Below are positions 46,534 to 55,637 of a DNA stretch of 64,000 nt, in pieces. Source of the DNA: Shewanella halifaxensis HAW-EB4 (GTDB taxonomy: Bacteria; Pseudomonadota; Gammaproteobacteria; Enterobacterales; Shewanellaceae); NCBI RefSeq assembly GCF_000019185.1, contig NC_010334.1, forward strand, positions 558,001 to 622,000, in the 5' to 3' direction. The notes below the pieces were generated by a model, which was not told where the DNA came from, ran no database searches, and saw only the letters and a list, made by a program, of their open reading frames with translations. How positions within the stretch are numbered: the stretch's first letter is position 1; each line of letters opens with the position of its first letter. The position numbers were made by a program, and so were the translations under genes.

Positions 46534-46770
46534 ATGCCAGCAACTATCGTACCTGATTACAATCTAGAAATTTATGGTGAGCCTTGTCCTTACCCTGCCG
46601 TGGCGACACTTGAGGCGATGCAGTCACTCAAACCGGGTGAAGTATTAGAAGTGATTACCGATTGTTCACAGTCGATCAATAATATTCCTAACGATGCTAA
46701 GAACCACGGTTACGAGGTTCTCGATATCAGCCAGCAGGGTGTGATGCTACGTTACTTACTGAAGAAGTAA
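46534..46770 (+). CDS. yedF: YedF, TusA/SirA-like sulfurtransferase partner of YedE
   Basis: 78-residue TusA-fold protein starting IVPDYNLEIYGEPCPYPAVATLEA, with the CPxP signature (Cys in EPCPYPA) and ITDCSQSINNIPNDAKNHGY. It is closely similar to E. coli YedF. Expected role: cytosolic sulfur or selenium carrier working with the YedE transporter. Ribosome site GAGGAG lies 7 bases upstream. Terminators sit on both sides. Confidence 0.93.
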   Translation: MPATIVPDYNLEIYGEPCPYPAVATLEAMQSLKPGEVLEVITDCSQSINNIPNDAKNHGYEVLDISQQGVMLRYLLKK

Positions 46771-46788
46771 TTGCAAATCGCAGACAAT

Positions 46789-46816
46789 AAAAAAGGCACT
46801 CATTGAGTGCCTTTTT
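46789..46816. terminator. Terminator after yedF (bidirectional)
   Basis: GGCACTC-ATT-GAGTGCC flanked by A6 on the left and T5 on the right, usable on both strands. It is almost identical to the terminator at 33355-33381. Confidence 0.9.
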
Positions 46817-46817
46817 G

Positions 46818-46840
46818 CTGACTCGCGTTTCGCGAGTCAG
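46818..46840. repeat. Second hairpin between yedF and yebC
   Basis: CTGACTCGCG-TTT-CGCGAGTCAG, a perfect 10-bp stem directly beside the yedF terminator; on the minus strand it would lie first after yebC. Confidence 0.7.
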
Positions 46841-46868
46841 TAGAGGTAAGCGTTAATAGTAGTAACTC

Positions 46869-47597
46869 TTACTGTGGAAGCTCTGCGTTGTGGTAAACGT
46901 TTTGCACGTCATCACAATCTTCTAGTGCGGCTAGGAATTTTTCGAACTGCTCAATCTCTTCCGCATCAGTAATGGCTGTCATTGTCTGTGGTAAGAAAGT
47001 AATCTCTTCCATAACGTAGTCAGTATCTTCTGGTAGTTCAGCGGCTAATGCTGTTTTAACCTTGAAGAATTCAGTGTGCGGTGCATAAACGCTTATCATG
47101 CCATCTTCTAGTTCAACGTCAGTTACATCAACGTCAGCCATCATTAGCATTTCAAGAATCGCATCTTCGTCATCGCCAGCGAATACGAATACCGCTTGAT
47201 GATCGAACATGTGGCCAACAGTACCAGGACCGCCTAGCTTGGCATCGTTTTTAACGAATGCTTGGCGAACTTCGGTGAAAGTTCGCTTAACGTTATCAGT
47301 TAAGCAGTCGGCAATTACCATGCAACCGCCAGGACCAAAGCCTTCATAACGTGCTGTTTCGTAGTCTTCACCACCACCGCCACGAGCTTTTTCGATTGCG
47401 CGTTCAATAACGTGTGCAGGTACTTGGTCTTTCTTTGCCTTGGCGATCATGGTGCGAAGTGCAAGGTTGCCGTCAGGATCAAAACCACCATTCTTGGCGC
47501 AAACGTACAGTTCCTTCCCATATCGAGAATAGATTCTGGTTTTTTGCCCAGCGGTTTTCGCCATGGATTCTTTTTTGTTTTGGTATGCTCTGCCCAT
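46869..47597 (-). CDS. YebC/PmpR-family protein (YeeN-like)
   Basis: 242 residues starting MGRAYQNKKESMAKTAGQKTRIYSRYGKELY; the ORF is open further upstream, but family members start at this MGR. Landmarks: VPAHVIERAIEKARGGG, RYEGFGPGGCMVIADCLTDN, VGHMFDHQAVFVF and the C-terminal ALEDCDDVQNVYHN. The family was annotated as DNA-binding regulators; recent work on YebC proteins points to a role in translation of proline-rich stretches. This one resembles the E. coli paralogue YeeN more than YebC. Two hairpin terminators follow it. Confidence 0.88.
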   Translation of the reverse strand: MGRAYQNKKESMAKTAGQKTRIYSRYGKELYVCAKNGGFDPDGNLALRTMIAKAKKDQVPAHVIERAIEKARGGGGEDYETARYEGFGPGGCMVIADCLTDNVKRTFTEVRQAFVKNDAKLGGPGTVGHMFDHQAVFVFAGDDEDAILEMLMMADVDVTDVELEDGMISVYAPHTEFFKVKTALAAELPEDTDYVMEEITFLPQTMTAITDAEEIEQFEKFLAALEDCDDVQNVYHNAELPQ

Positions 47598-48400
47598 CTT
47601 GATCTTTCTCACTAAGCTTAAAAAATTGGCAGCAATGTTAGCAGATTTATCGAAACAAATCAGGTGCAGACCTTTAAAAATACTAATCCTAGCCATTAAT
47701 TGTGTTTAATCCTAGCGACTAAAGCCGCTAAAGCTAGATTTCCCCCTAGTTTTGATTGGTAATCGCTTACATCGTGGTGGGTATCCCGTCTATTGATGAG
47801 AATATGGCACTAAGACGGCGAACTCAGTGTGGCGGTTAGAGCTAGAGATTAATAATGAGAGTTGGCTCGTATCGATACCTAGCTAAAGGCATGACTAAAG
47901 CTGCTTGGTAATGTAACCTAATCCGTTGATGCTGATTTAGATTTATGGCGATTAATTATCATCAATAAATGTTAGTTACCTAGTTACATTTGTTGTTGAG
48001 TATGATCTTACTTCTAGTTTAAACAGGTTTTCTGGCATATTTATCAGAGCATTTTTATTTTCCTTCTAACTATTTCGATAATTTCCCTTTATACGGTATA
48101 GCGTCCGCTTAATTAATCCTTAATTGATAACCGTTGCTTGTTGTTGCTGTCGATTTTGTATTATTACAATTCTTATGCTTGCACTTGTTTTTATTGGGTT
48201 TTAATTTCCTGCGCTGGTTTTTGTTTGATTAATTAAATATTAATCATTTTATGTATTATTGATGTTTGTTTGTTAATTTCGCCATTTATATTAAATAAAT
48301 TAATTGTTGGGGAATTTGTCACAAAAATGAGCCGTTACTACTAATAAGGTATTTACGGGGGAGTAAAAGGTCACGACTTAATAAAAATTATGGAGTGATG
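47598..48400. other. AT-rich region upstream of the multiheme cytochrome
   Basis: About 800 non-coding bases, very AT-rich between 48000 and 48340. No confident promoter or operator; only the GGAG ribosome site at 48392-48395 is clear. Confidence 0.5.
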
Positions 48401-50467
48401 ATGAGAAAATTTAATAAATGTAGTGTGGCATTAATTGTCGCCACCGCTTTCGGTCTAGCAGCCTGTAGTGACGGTAAAGATGGTAGTGATGATGAAGATG
48501 GCATCAGCCCGCTGCCACCCGTCGTCGACGCGACAGAGATCACCAATGTTGAAGTGCTGAGCCACACCCTAGAAGAGGGCGTGGTGCGTTTTGAGTTTGA
48601 AGTCACTAACGAGGAGGGGCTGCTTGTCAGTGGCCTCGAAAAAGTGAGCGCTGAGGTTGCGGAGCTGACAGATAAAGGCATCGCACGCAGCCGTCCTGAT
48701 TTCGAAGGCACCATTGCTGGTGGTAATGCTAATGAGGAGACTGAAGGGGCAAGTCTCAACATGACTGAAAATGGTCGTTATGAATTTTTAGCACCCATGC
48801 CAGCAGTCAATGCAGGGACAGAGGGGATCATTCGACTCGCAGTCGGAGGCGGTGAGAATATCGCCAAGTCAAACTATATTGTCGTTGATAAGACGGAAAG
48901 CCTACACACCACTTCAACGGCGACTTGTCATGGTTGTCACGTCGATTATGCGGCGTCTAAATTAAAGCATCCAAGCTACACGGCCATTAATACCGATGGC
49001 GAAACCGATCTGGTCGCAGGCTGTATGGTTTGTCATGGTAATGTGGTGCGTGATAAAGGCGGTTATGCAAAAAATACAATGCAGAAGATTGGTCATATCA
49101 ATCATCAGAAGTTTGAAAAAGACTTTGAGCCTGCTAATTGCTACACCTGTCATGCAGAGCCTATCACCAAGGTAAATAGCATGGATACCTGTACCGACTG
49201 TCATGATGCTGCAGGCGTTGGTACGACTTCGGTTGCGATGACCTACAGTAGCTTCGACGAGACCGATGACGTGCGTCAATTCCATAAGAAAGTGGGTGAA
49301 AGAGCCGACATTAGAGCGCAGCATTACACGACGACATCAGCCCCATACACCAATAGCAGTTTGGAGTGGGATGACCATGAAACAACCGGAGGCTGGTGTA
49401 CTGATATCGCACTGTTTAATACCGATTCAGGAACAGACGTACAGCTTAATATTGCACAGTTATATGCAGCAGGCACGTTAACCTATGCGGGAGCCTATAT
49501 TCACGCCTATGACAATGATTCAATAGTCGGTCGCCCAAGCCCACGAGATTCTGGTGGCGTAACAAATAGCCAGTATATTGAAAATCCTGATGGCTCTAGA
49601 GCGGCGTGTTACGTGCGCTTAGATGGTATTGATGCAGGCTTCGCTAATGCAGGCTTTACCGCAAGCTCGAGAGTGACCTTCAAGCAGCAAGATGACGATG
49701 GCGGCTATGATGGTGTTTCACTGACGAGTTACTCGGACGTTGTTGATAGAAATGAGGAAAAACTGCAAGAGTATAACCGTCGCCACAGCGTCACACTTGA
49801 TAGCTGTACCACTTGTCATAACAACGAGACTAACTATCACAAGAATGGTAGCTATAGTGATGGTGGTTTAGATTGTGTGGCTTGTCATAACAATGGTCAA
49901 GATCGCGCAGGACAGCGAGTCGTTGCAATGGATGCATTTGAAACCGATAGCTTCCGCATTAATGCTGGCTACACCATTGCAGTAAAGAATAGCGATGGAG
50001 AACAAACGGGTTGGAAAGCGAATAGTGCGCCAGGCTTTGGTCCGTTAGTGCATGCACAACACTGGGGATTGCAGTCTGTTATTGGCTCTGAAATTAGCCG
50101 AGATAATGAGGTTGCGCTAACAAACTCAGCGGCAAAGCTGAATGCCGATAACTGCGTGGCTTGTCATGCCGATGGTATCGATCTTAACGCTGTACCAAAC
50201 CAGTATATGCTTTCTAGAGCCTTCAATGGTGGAAATGCCGGAGAGTCTGGTGTTGCCTCAAGTCCTATTACCGCAAACTGTTTTGCCTGTCATAATAATG
50301 ACCAAGCGCTGAACCATATGATCTCAAACGGTGGTGAGCTTAACCTTGAAGTAAACAAAGCGGGTGATTGGTTTACCCAAGGCACATCTGAGTCTTGTGC
50401 AACGTGTCATGCAGAGGGGCGCTCATACGGAATTGAGAAGTATCACGTGTTTGACCGTAAAGAATAA
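48401..50467 (+). CDS. OmcA/MtrC-family multiheme c-type cytochrome, outer-membrane lipoprotein, nine haem motifs
   Basis: 688 residues. The signal peptide ends in lipobox LAAC (Cys22). An N-terminal beta domain (about 35-165) precedes two haem-binding parts: four CxxCH motifs (CHGCH, CMVCH, CYTCH, CTDCH) and, after a second beta region (about 290-455), five more (CTTCH, CVACH, CVACH, CFACH, CATCH). The familiar MtrC/OmcA proteins carry ten, five per part, so one seems missing from the first part; I also looked for CX3-4CH variants and found none. The expected role is extracellular electron transfer on the cell surface, but no mtrA/mtrB partner is in the window. It starts at ATG 48401, 5 bases after GGAG. 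Confidence 0.9.
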   Translation: MRKFNKCSVALIVATAFGLAACSDGKDGSDDEDGISPLPPVVDATEITNVEVLSHTLEEGVVRFEFEVTNEEGLLVSGLEKVSAEVAELTDKGIARSRPDFEGTIAGGNANEETEGASLNMTENGRYEFLAPMPAVNAGTEGIIRLAVGGGENIAKSNYIVVDKTESLHTTSTATCHGCHVDYAASKLKHPSYTAINTDGETDLVAGCMVCHGNVVRDKGGYAKNTMQKIGHINHQKFEKDFEPANCYTCHAEPITKVNSMDTCTDCHDAAGVGTTSVAMTYSSFDETDDVRQFHKKVGERADIRAQHYTTTSAPYTNSSLEWDDHETTGGWCTDIALFNTDSGTDVQLNIAQLYAAGTLTYAGAYIHAYDNDSIVGRPSPRDSGGVTNSQYIENPDGSRAACYVRLDGIDAGFANAGFTASSRVTFKQQDDDGGYDGVSLTSYSDVVDRNEEKLQEYNRRHSVTLDSCTTCHNNETNYHKNGSYSDGGLDCVACHNNGQDRAGQRVVAMDAFETDSFRINAGYTIAVKNSDGEQTGWKANSAPGFGPLVHAQHWGLQSVIGSEISRDNEVALTNSAAKLNADNCVACHADGIDLNAVPNQYMLSRAFNGGNAGESGVASSPITANCFACHNNDQALNHMISNGGELNLEVNKAGDWFTQGTSESCATCHAEGRSYGIEKYHVFDRKE

Positions 50468-50593
50468 AAAGTAAGGGCTAGCTTCTCCCTGCAAATAGTT
50501 AGCCCATGACTTTTTGAGGCGCGATTTAACCTCTATTCGAGATAGTTTTCTGCTGATTTTGAATAGAGTTTATCTAGCGCCTTTTTTCTACTC

Positions 50594-51541
50594 TTAATTA
50601 TTATTGAATTCGGGGCGTTCGATAAAATCAGGTAGATCTAGTACTTTATCTTGCCAGTTATTAAATAATGCTTGATAGAGGAACTCGATAAACACACGGT
50701 AACGCCGTGGCAGGTACACTCGCTGTGGCATGCTCATGGTGACCAGACTTTGTTTCATCGGAAAGTCATTCAGTACCGTTACGAGCTTCCCTTTCTCTAG
50801 GGCATCGTTTGCAATCACTAAAGGAATGGCAGCAATGCCTAACCCTTCTAATGCTGCTTCGCGCATCAGGGTAATATTGTTGGTCTCAAGTCTCGATTCC
50901 GGCTCTATCGTCACCCATTCTTTGCCATTAAACAGTGTCCAGTTACCGTCAATATGGGGCGAGCTAATACGGATACATTGATGCTCCTGTAACTGCTCTG
51001 GGGTTGTGGGCTCGCCGAATTTATCGAGATACTCAGGGCTTGCCATTAAGATTTTTGGGGTATTGATAAGGGCGTAACTTTTTAATCTATCATCGGTTTC
51101 TGCGGTGATCTGAAACAATAGATCAACCCCTTCAGCTATCACATCTACCTGTCTATTAGTCAGCTCGGCTTCGATGGTGATATCGGGGTAGAGCGCCAGA
51201 AACTGGGCGAAGACCCGCCCAAAATAGAGCTGACCCATCTCGATTGGGCAGACAATCTTAAGGTGGCCCTTAATCGTCTGCTGCCGAGCACTGAGCTGAT
51301 CTTCGGCATTTTTAAGATCCGTTAAGATCCGGTTTACACGATGAAAGTAGTCGGCTCCGGCCTCGGTGAGCTTAAGTGCGCGAGTGGTCCGATGCAGTAA
51401 CTGCACCCCAGCATCGGCTTCCAGCTCGGCGACTTTTCGGCTCACGGTAGCCTTAGTCAGACCTAAGGCGTTGGCTGCTCGAGTAAAACTGCCTTGCTCG
51501 ACGACTTGGGCAAACATTTGGATGCGATTGAGATCTATCAT
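50594..51541 (-). CDS. LysR-family transcriptional regulator
   Basis: 315 residues: N-terminal winged helix (1-60; MIDLNRIQMFAQVVEQGSFTRAANALGLTKATVSRKVAELEADAG VQ region) and a periplasmic-binding-like effector domain. It is divergent from emrA with 94 bases between the starts, the classic layout for a LysR regulator controlling a neighbouring efflux operon. The effector is unknown. The stop is preceded by a short polar tail (RPEFNNN). Confidence 0.92.
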   Translation of the reverse strand: MIDLNRIQMFAQVVEQGSFTRAANALGLTKATVSRKVAELEADAGVQLLHRTTRALKLTEAGADYFHRVNRILTDLKNAEDQLSARQQTIKGHLKIVCPIEMGQLYFGRVFAQFLALYPDITIEAELTNRQVDVIAEGVDLLFQITAETDDRLKSYALINTPKILMASPEYLDKFGEPTTPEQLQEHQCIRISSPHIDGNWTLFNGKEWVTIEPESRLETNNITLMREAALEGLGIAAIPLVIANDALEKGKLVTVLNDFPMKQSLVTMSMPQRVYLPRRYRVFIEFLYQALFNNWQDKVLDLPDFIERPEFNNN

Positions 51542-51635
51542 TGTTACACCTGTGAAACAGTGGGTGATTTTTTAGCTATCTAATAAATATACTGAGACAG
51601 TAGTAAACTATGACTCACTAATCAAGGAGTCAATC

Positions 51636-52709
51636 ATGTCTAAAACCAAGTTATTTTTCGGGATTCCTGTTCTTATTATTGCGTTATTAACCGGCGGTTA
51701 TTATTGGTGGACCCAAGTACGTAATTTTGAGTCCACAGATAATGCCTATGTAGAATCCGATATCTCTCATATCAGCGTTAAAGTCCCTGGCTATGTTACT
51801 GCCACCTTTGTGACCGATAATCAGCATGTCAAAAAAGGTCAATTACTTGCCCAATTGGAAGATAATCAATTCAGAGCAAAGGTCGCGCAAAACCAAGCCG
51901 TGCTAGCCAGTGCCAAAGCCAAGCTACAGACGCTCAATGCCCAGATTGACCTGCAGCAAGCGCTTATTACTCAGGCCCAAGCCAGTGTGGTTGCGGCAGA
52001 GGCTGAGCGGGTGCGTAGTCAGCAGCAACTGACTCGAGCCACAAAGCTGAAGGTGAAGAATTACAGTTCTCAAGATGCAGTGGATGAGGCGCAAGCGGCT
52101 TTCGAGTCGGCGACAGCCCATGTCGATGAAATACATGCCGTATTAGTGGCGAAGCAAAGAGAGCTTAAAGTCTTTAATGCACAATTAGTTGAGGCCGACT
52201 CGAGTGTTGAGCAGGCGAAGGCTGGGCTACAGTTAGCGCAAATTCAGCTGGCAGATACCCAAATTACGGCCCCGTTTACAGGAATAATCGGTAAGCGTGG
52301 GGCGCAGCAGGGCCAATATGTACAGCCTGGACAAGCGATTTATAGTCTAGTGCCTGATGAAGCGGTGTGGATCACCGCTAATTTTAAAGAGACCCAAATT
52401 GCCAAGATGCATGCAGGGCAGAAGGTGACGATTGAGTTAGATGCGTTTTCGGGAAAGGAGTTTTCGGGAGTCATTGATAGCTTATCTCCAGCCTCGGGAG
52501 CTAAATTCAGCTTATTGCCTGCGGAAAATGCCACGGGTAATTTTACCAAGATCGTACAGCGGATCCCGGTGAGAATTCGCTTAGATTCAAATGCTGCTGA
52601 AAAGCTTGAGCAGGGCAGAATCGTGCCGGGCTTGAGTGCACTCGTGAAAGTCGATACCGCAAGCGATGGCTTAGACTCAGCTATTGTTGCCAATAGAGTG
52701 CAACAGTAA
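51636..52709 (+). CDS. emrA: EmrA/HlyD-type membrane fusion protein
   Basis: 357 residues with an N-terminal membrane anchor (about 5-25), first half of a biotinyl-lipoyl domain (ISVKVPGYVTATFVTDNQHVKKGQLLAQLEDNQF), a long alpha-helical hairpin (about 85-210), second lipoyl half (ITAPFTGIIGKRGAQQGQYVQPGQAIYSLVPDE) and a beta-barrel region. It links the inner-membrane pump to an outer-membrane channel. The stop codon overlaps the start of emrB by one base (TAATG). Substrate unknown. The symbol follows the family, not a proven orthology. Confidence 0.9.
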   Translation: MSKTKLFFGIPVLIIALLTGGYYWWTQVRNFESTDNAYVESDISHISVKVPGYVTATFVTDNQHVKKGQLLAQLEDNQFRAKVAQNQAVLASAKAKLQTLNAQIDLQQALITQAQASVVAAEAERVRSQQQLTRATKLKVKNYSSQDAVDEAQAAFESATAHVDEIHAVLVAKQRELKVFNAQLVEADSSVEQAKAGLQLAQIQLADTQITAPFTGIIGKRGAQQGQYVQPGQAIYSLVPDEAVWITANFKETQIAKMHAGQKVTIELDAFSGKEFSGVIDSLSPASGAKFSLLPAENATGNFTKIVQRIPVRIRLDSNAAEKLEQGRIVPGLSALVKVDTASDGLDSAIVANRVQQ

Positions 52710-54298
52710 TGTCTGCTACCCAAGCTGGAGTTGCGAAACTTGATGGTGCGATGACTCAACAGGTCGAGCCGGGTGGCCGCAGAGCGTGGATCGCGGTATT
52801 TGGCGGCCTGATAGGCGCCTTTATGGCGATTTTAGATATTCAGATCACCAATGCGTCGATGAAAGAGATCCAAGGCGGCTTAGGTGCCACGCTTGAAGAG
52901 GGCTCTTGGATAGCCACCGCTTACTTAGTGGCAGAGATGATCGCCATTCCGCTATCGGGTTGGCTCAGTAAAGGCTTAGATATACGCCGCTATATGCTGT
53001 GGAACAGTGCTATCTTCATCTTTGCATCGCTGCTGTGCTCTATTGCTTGGAATTTAGAATCGATGATCGCTTTTAGGGCGATGCAGGGGTTCTTTGGCGG
53101 CGCCCTGATCCCGATGGCGTTTCGGCTCATATTAGAGTATCTACCCGATAGTAAGCGTGCCGTCGGCATGGCGCTGTTTGGGGTTACCGCGACCTTTGCG
53201 CCATCGATTGGCCCCACTCTAGGGGGTTGGTTAACCGAGCAATTTAGCTGGCATTATCTGTTTTATATCAATGTGCCACCTGGGATTGTGGTGATGTCGA
53301 TGCTTGCCTACGGCCTGGTGAAGAAACCCATTAACTGGCCTGAGCTTAAGAATGTCGATGTTAGCAGTATTATCACCATGGCATTGGGGATGGGTTGTTT
53401 AGAGGTGGTGCTAGAGGAGGGAAATCGTAAGGATTGGTTTGGTTCAGACTTCATACGTAACCTTGCCATCGTCGCGGCGGTGAATATTGCGCTCTTTGTC
53501 TATCTGCAGTTAAAAAGCAAGGCGCCACTGGTTAATTTAAAGCTGCTTGCTAATCGCGATTTTAGCATCTCAACCATTGCCTATTTCTTACTAGGTTTAG
53601 CGCTGTTTTCATCCATCTATATGGTGCCGCTATATCTGTCGCAGATCCAAGATTACAACTCGTTAGAGATAGGTGAAGTCTTGATGTGGCTGGGTTTTCC
53701 ACAGTTGCTGATTTTGCCATTTATGCCGATGTTGATGCAGCGTTTCGATAATCGTTATCTAGCGGCATTTGGTTTTTTCATGTTCGGTGTGAGTTATTAT
53801 ATGAACAGCCATATGACTGCCGATTTTGCTGGGCCTCAGCTAATCGCCTCTATGGTGGTACGTGCTATTGGCCAACCGTTTATCATGGTACCTATTGGCA
53901 TGTTGGCAACGGCTAGGTTGCAAAAGCACGAGAATGCCTCGGCATCGACGGTGTTAAACGTCGTACGAAACTTAGGTGGTGCGGTAGGGATCGCGATGGT
54001 ATCAACCCTGACCGATAACTTAGGCCGAGTTCACCTCGCGCGGATGAAAGAAACATTGCCAGCGGTCAGCCCCTTGGCAAATGATTACTTAAGCAGTACA
54101 GCGGCTATGTTGCAAGCGGCGGGGTCAGATCCGGTTACCGCGAGTCAGCAAGCCTCGGCATTGCTTGGGCAAACCATGCAGCAGCAGGCGATGGTGCAAG
54201 CCTATAATGACGTGTTCTTCATCATGGCAGGTTTACTCGTGGTGGCCGTCGTTGCCGTATTGTCGATACACAAACCGATACCACAGCAAGCTGGTTAG
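52709..54298 (+). CDS. emrB: EmrB/QacA-type DHA2 drug:proton antiporter
   Basis: 529-residue major-facilitator protein of the 14-helix DHA2 family. Motif D1-like FMAILDIQITNASMKEIQGGL, motif A region, antiporter motif C GVTATFAPSIGPTLGGWL, and RAMQGFFGGALIP are visible. It pairs with EmrA in a tripartite pump; no outer-membrane partner is encoded nearby. Translationally coupled to emrA through TAATG. Divergent LysR regulator upstream. Confidence 0.92.
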   Translation: MSATQAGVAKLDGAMTQQVEPGGRRAWIAVFGGLIGAFMAILDIQITNASMKEIQGGLGATLEEGSWIATAYLVAEMIAIPLSGWLSKGLDIRRYMLWNSAIFIFASLLCSIAWNLESMIAFRAMQGFFGGALIPMAFRLILEYLPDSKRAVGMALFGVTATFAPSIGPTLGGWLTEQFSWHYLFYINVPPGIVVMSMLAYGLVKKPINWPELKNVDVSSIITMALGMGCLEVVLEEGNRKDWFGSDFIRNLAIVAAVNIALFVYLQLKSKAPLVNLKLLANRDFSISTIAYFLLGLALFSSIYMVPLYLSQIQDYNSLEIGEVLMWLGFPQLLILPFMPMLMQRFDNRYLAAFGFFMFGVSYYMNSHMTADFAGPQLIASMVVRAIGQPFIMVPIGMLATARLQKHENASASTVLNVVRNLGGAVGIAMVSTLTDNLGRVHLARMKETLPAVSPLANDYLSSTAAMLQAAGSDPVTASQQASALLGQTMQQQAMVQAYNDVFFIMAGLLVVAVVAVLSIHKPIPQQAG

Positions 54299-54454
54299 AT
54301 CTTATTCAAAGAGACTTTCCTCTATCACTCAAAATGAATCCGTTCAACCGCTGCTTTATACGGCAGAGGTTGATTTAACGCGACTTTGGCATAGTTATTA
54401 CTTAGGGTTAAGTGCTAGACTGGGGCTCTATTGCGTTGTTTTGGAGAGCTTCCT

Positions 54455-54913
54455 ATGCTCTGGAAATCTTTATCTTTTTCTGAACTATCACTAAATGAAC
54501 TGTACGATCTGCTTAAGCTTAGGGTGGACGTATTTGTGGTTGAACAAAACTGTGCCTATCCAGAGCTAGACGATAAAGACCGCCATAGTCAAACTCAGCA
54601 TCTACTTGGGCTCAATGAGCAGGGAGTGATCCAAGCTTATGCGAGGGTTTTAGCCCCTGGGGTGAGCTATCCTGATGCCAGTGTCGGCCGCGTAATCGTT
54701 GCAGAGTCTGCCCGAGGTGGCGGGGTCGCTCACGTATTAATGCAAAAAGCGATAGCTATCTCTACTAAGAAATGGCCTGAGCACAATATTCAGCTAGGCG
54801 GTCAAGAACACCTAAAAGGCTTTTATCAGCAGTTAGGTTTTGAACCTGTTTCAGAGATGTATCTTGAGGATGGTATCCCTCATATTGATATGCTGTTAAC
54901 CTTAAACAACTAG
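54455..54913 (+). CDS. elaA: ElaA-like GNAT N-acetyltransferase
   Basis: 152 residues. ElaA family signatures: LYDLLKLRVDVFVVEQNCAYPELDDKD at the N-terminus, QAYARVLAP, VGRVIVAESARGGGVAHVLMQKAI (acetyl-CoA binding motif A) and FYQQLGFEPVSEMYLEDGIPHIDM at the C-terminus. The substrate is unknown. I start at ATG 54455 (MLWKSLSFSEL) with GGAG 9 bases upstream; an in-frame start at 54431 has no site. Confidence 0.9.
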   Translation: MLWKSLSFSELSLNELYDLLKLRVDVFVVEQNCAYPELDDKDRHSQTQHLLGLNEQGVIQAYARVLAPGVSYPDASVGRVIVAESARGGGVAHVLMQKAIAISTKKWPEHNIQLGGQEHLKGFYQQLGFEPVSEMYLEDGIPHIDMLLTLNN

Positions 54914-54931
54914 CATTGAATAATCGATATG

Positions 54932-54958
54932 AAAAAGCGCACTCAAGTGCGCTTTTTT
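54932..54958. terminator. Bidirectional terminator after elaA
   Basis: AAAAAGCGCACT-CA-AGTGCGCTTTTT(T), a 12-bp stem between convergent genes. Confidence 0.9.
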
Positions 54959-54990
54959 GCGTTATGACCAATCACAAATAGGTTAACTGG

Positions 54991-55236
54991 TTAGGCTCGT
55001 AACTTTACATCGGGTGAGTAGTCGACATCACCATTTTTGCTGATCACTGCAAGGGTTTTATTTTGCATAATAAATGCCAGTGGACCGCTAGTTAAGTGGC
55101 GGACAAACAGTAATCGGAAGCCAAACTTATGTAGATCATACAGAGCAATCTTCTGCTCCGCACTCATGGCATCCCAATGAGTGTCATGATCGAGTGTAGC
55201 CCCTCGCTTCTCTTTAGAATGTAATGCAACTAGCAT
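54991..55236 (-). CDS. Small hypothetical protein
   Basis: 81 residues, starting MLVALHSKEKRGATLDHDTHWDAM if the second ATG (55236, GAG 6 bases upstream) is used; the first ATG at 55242 abuts its ribosome site. The sequence has AEQKIALYDLHKFGFRLLFVRHL and a C-terminal VISKNGDVDYSPDV. It is soluble-looking, without cysteines. I do not recognise a characterised family, but the codon pattern and its own ribosome site and terminator make it credible. Confidence 0.65.
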   Translation of the reverse strand: MLVALHSKEKRGATLDHDTHWDAMSAEQKIALYDLHKFGFRLLFVRHLTSGPLAFIMQNKTLAVISKNGDVDYSPDVKLRA

Positions 55237-55403
55237 GTTCATCTCTCTATAAGTATCGTAGTGGGACCGATAAGGTTTAAGTATACAACCGCCAGCTAAT
55301 ATGACTAGTTTTTATCCGACAAATAATGAGACAATATTTATTTTTGTGAAGAAAGGTGTTCAACTTTTCTCGTGCGTATCACAAGTGTATTAAGGAGTGA
55401 GTT

Positions 55404-55520
55404 GTGCTCAACTATATCGAACCGGTATTTCGTCCACCATCGGAGTGGAAATCACTTATTTTGCAGGTGACCAATGGTTGCAGTTGGAATCAATGCAGCT
55501 TTTGCGAGTATAACCCCTAA
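55404..55520 (+). pseudogene. Radical SAM protein gene, 5' remnant interrupted by the mobile element
   Basis: A GTG start with AGGAG upstream opens MLNYIEPVFRPPSEWKSLIL, then VTNGCSWNQCSFCE, a radical-SAM-type CxxxxCxxC cluster motif (CSWNQCSFC). After the Glu codon (about 55511) the sequence switches to YNP and a stop, instead of the continuation (M-Y-T type) I remember from intact homologues. The gene has therefore lost all but about 35 codons, with the break marking the left boundary of the element. Whether the remainder survives to the right of the window is unknown. Confidence 0.8.
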
Positions 55521-55557
55521 CTTCTTTATACTATTTATATCCTTTTTAAACGATTAT

Positions 55558-55573
55558 CTTGATTTTGATCAAG
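55558..55573. promoter_or_regulatory. FNR/CRP-type palindrome upstream of gmtY
   Basis: CTTGAT-TTTG-ATCAAG contains the exact FNR consensus TTGAT-N4-ATCAA. It lies 65 bases upstream of the gmtY start, inside the element. It could be an FNR (EtrA) site or a coincidental palindrome used by the element itself. Confidence 0.5.
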
Positions 55574-55637
55574 GTTAATACCTTGCTTGTTTTAGTATGC
55601 CCCCCTAAAGTGTAATTAATATTATATAGGGGCTCTT

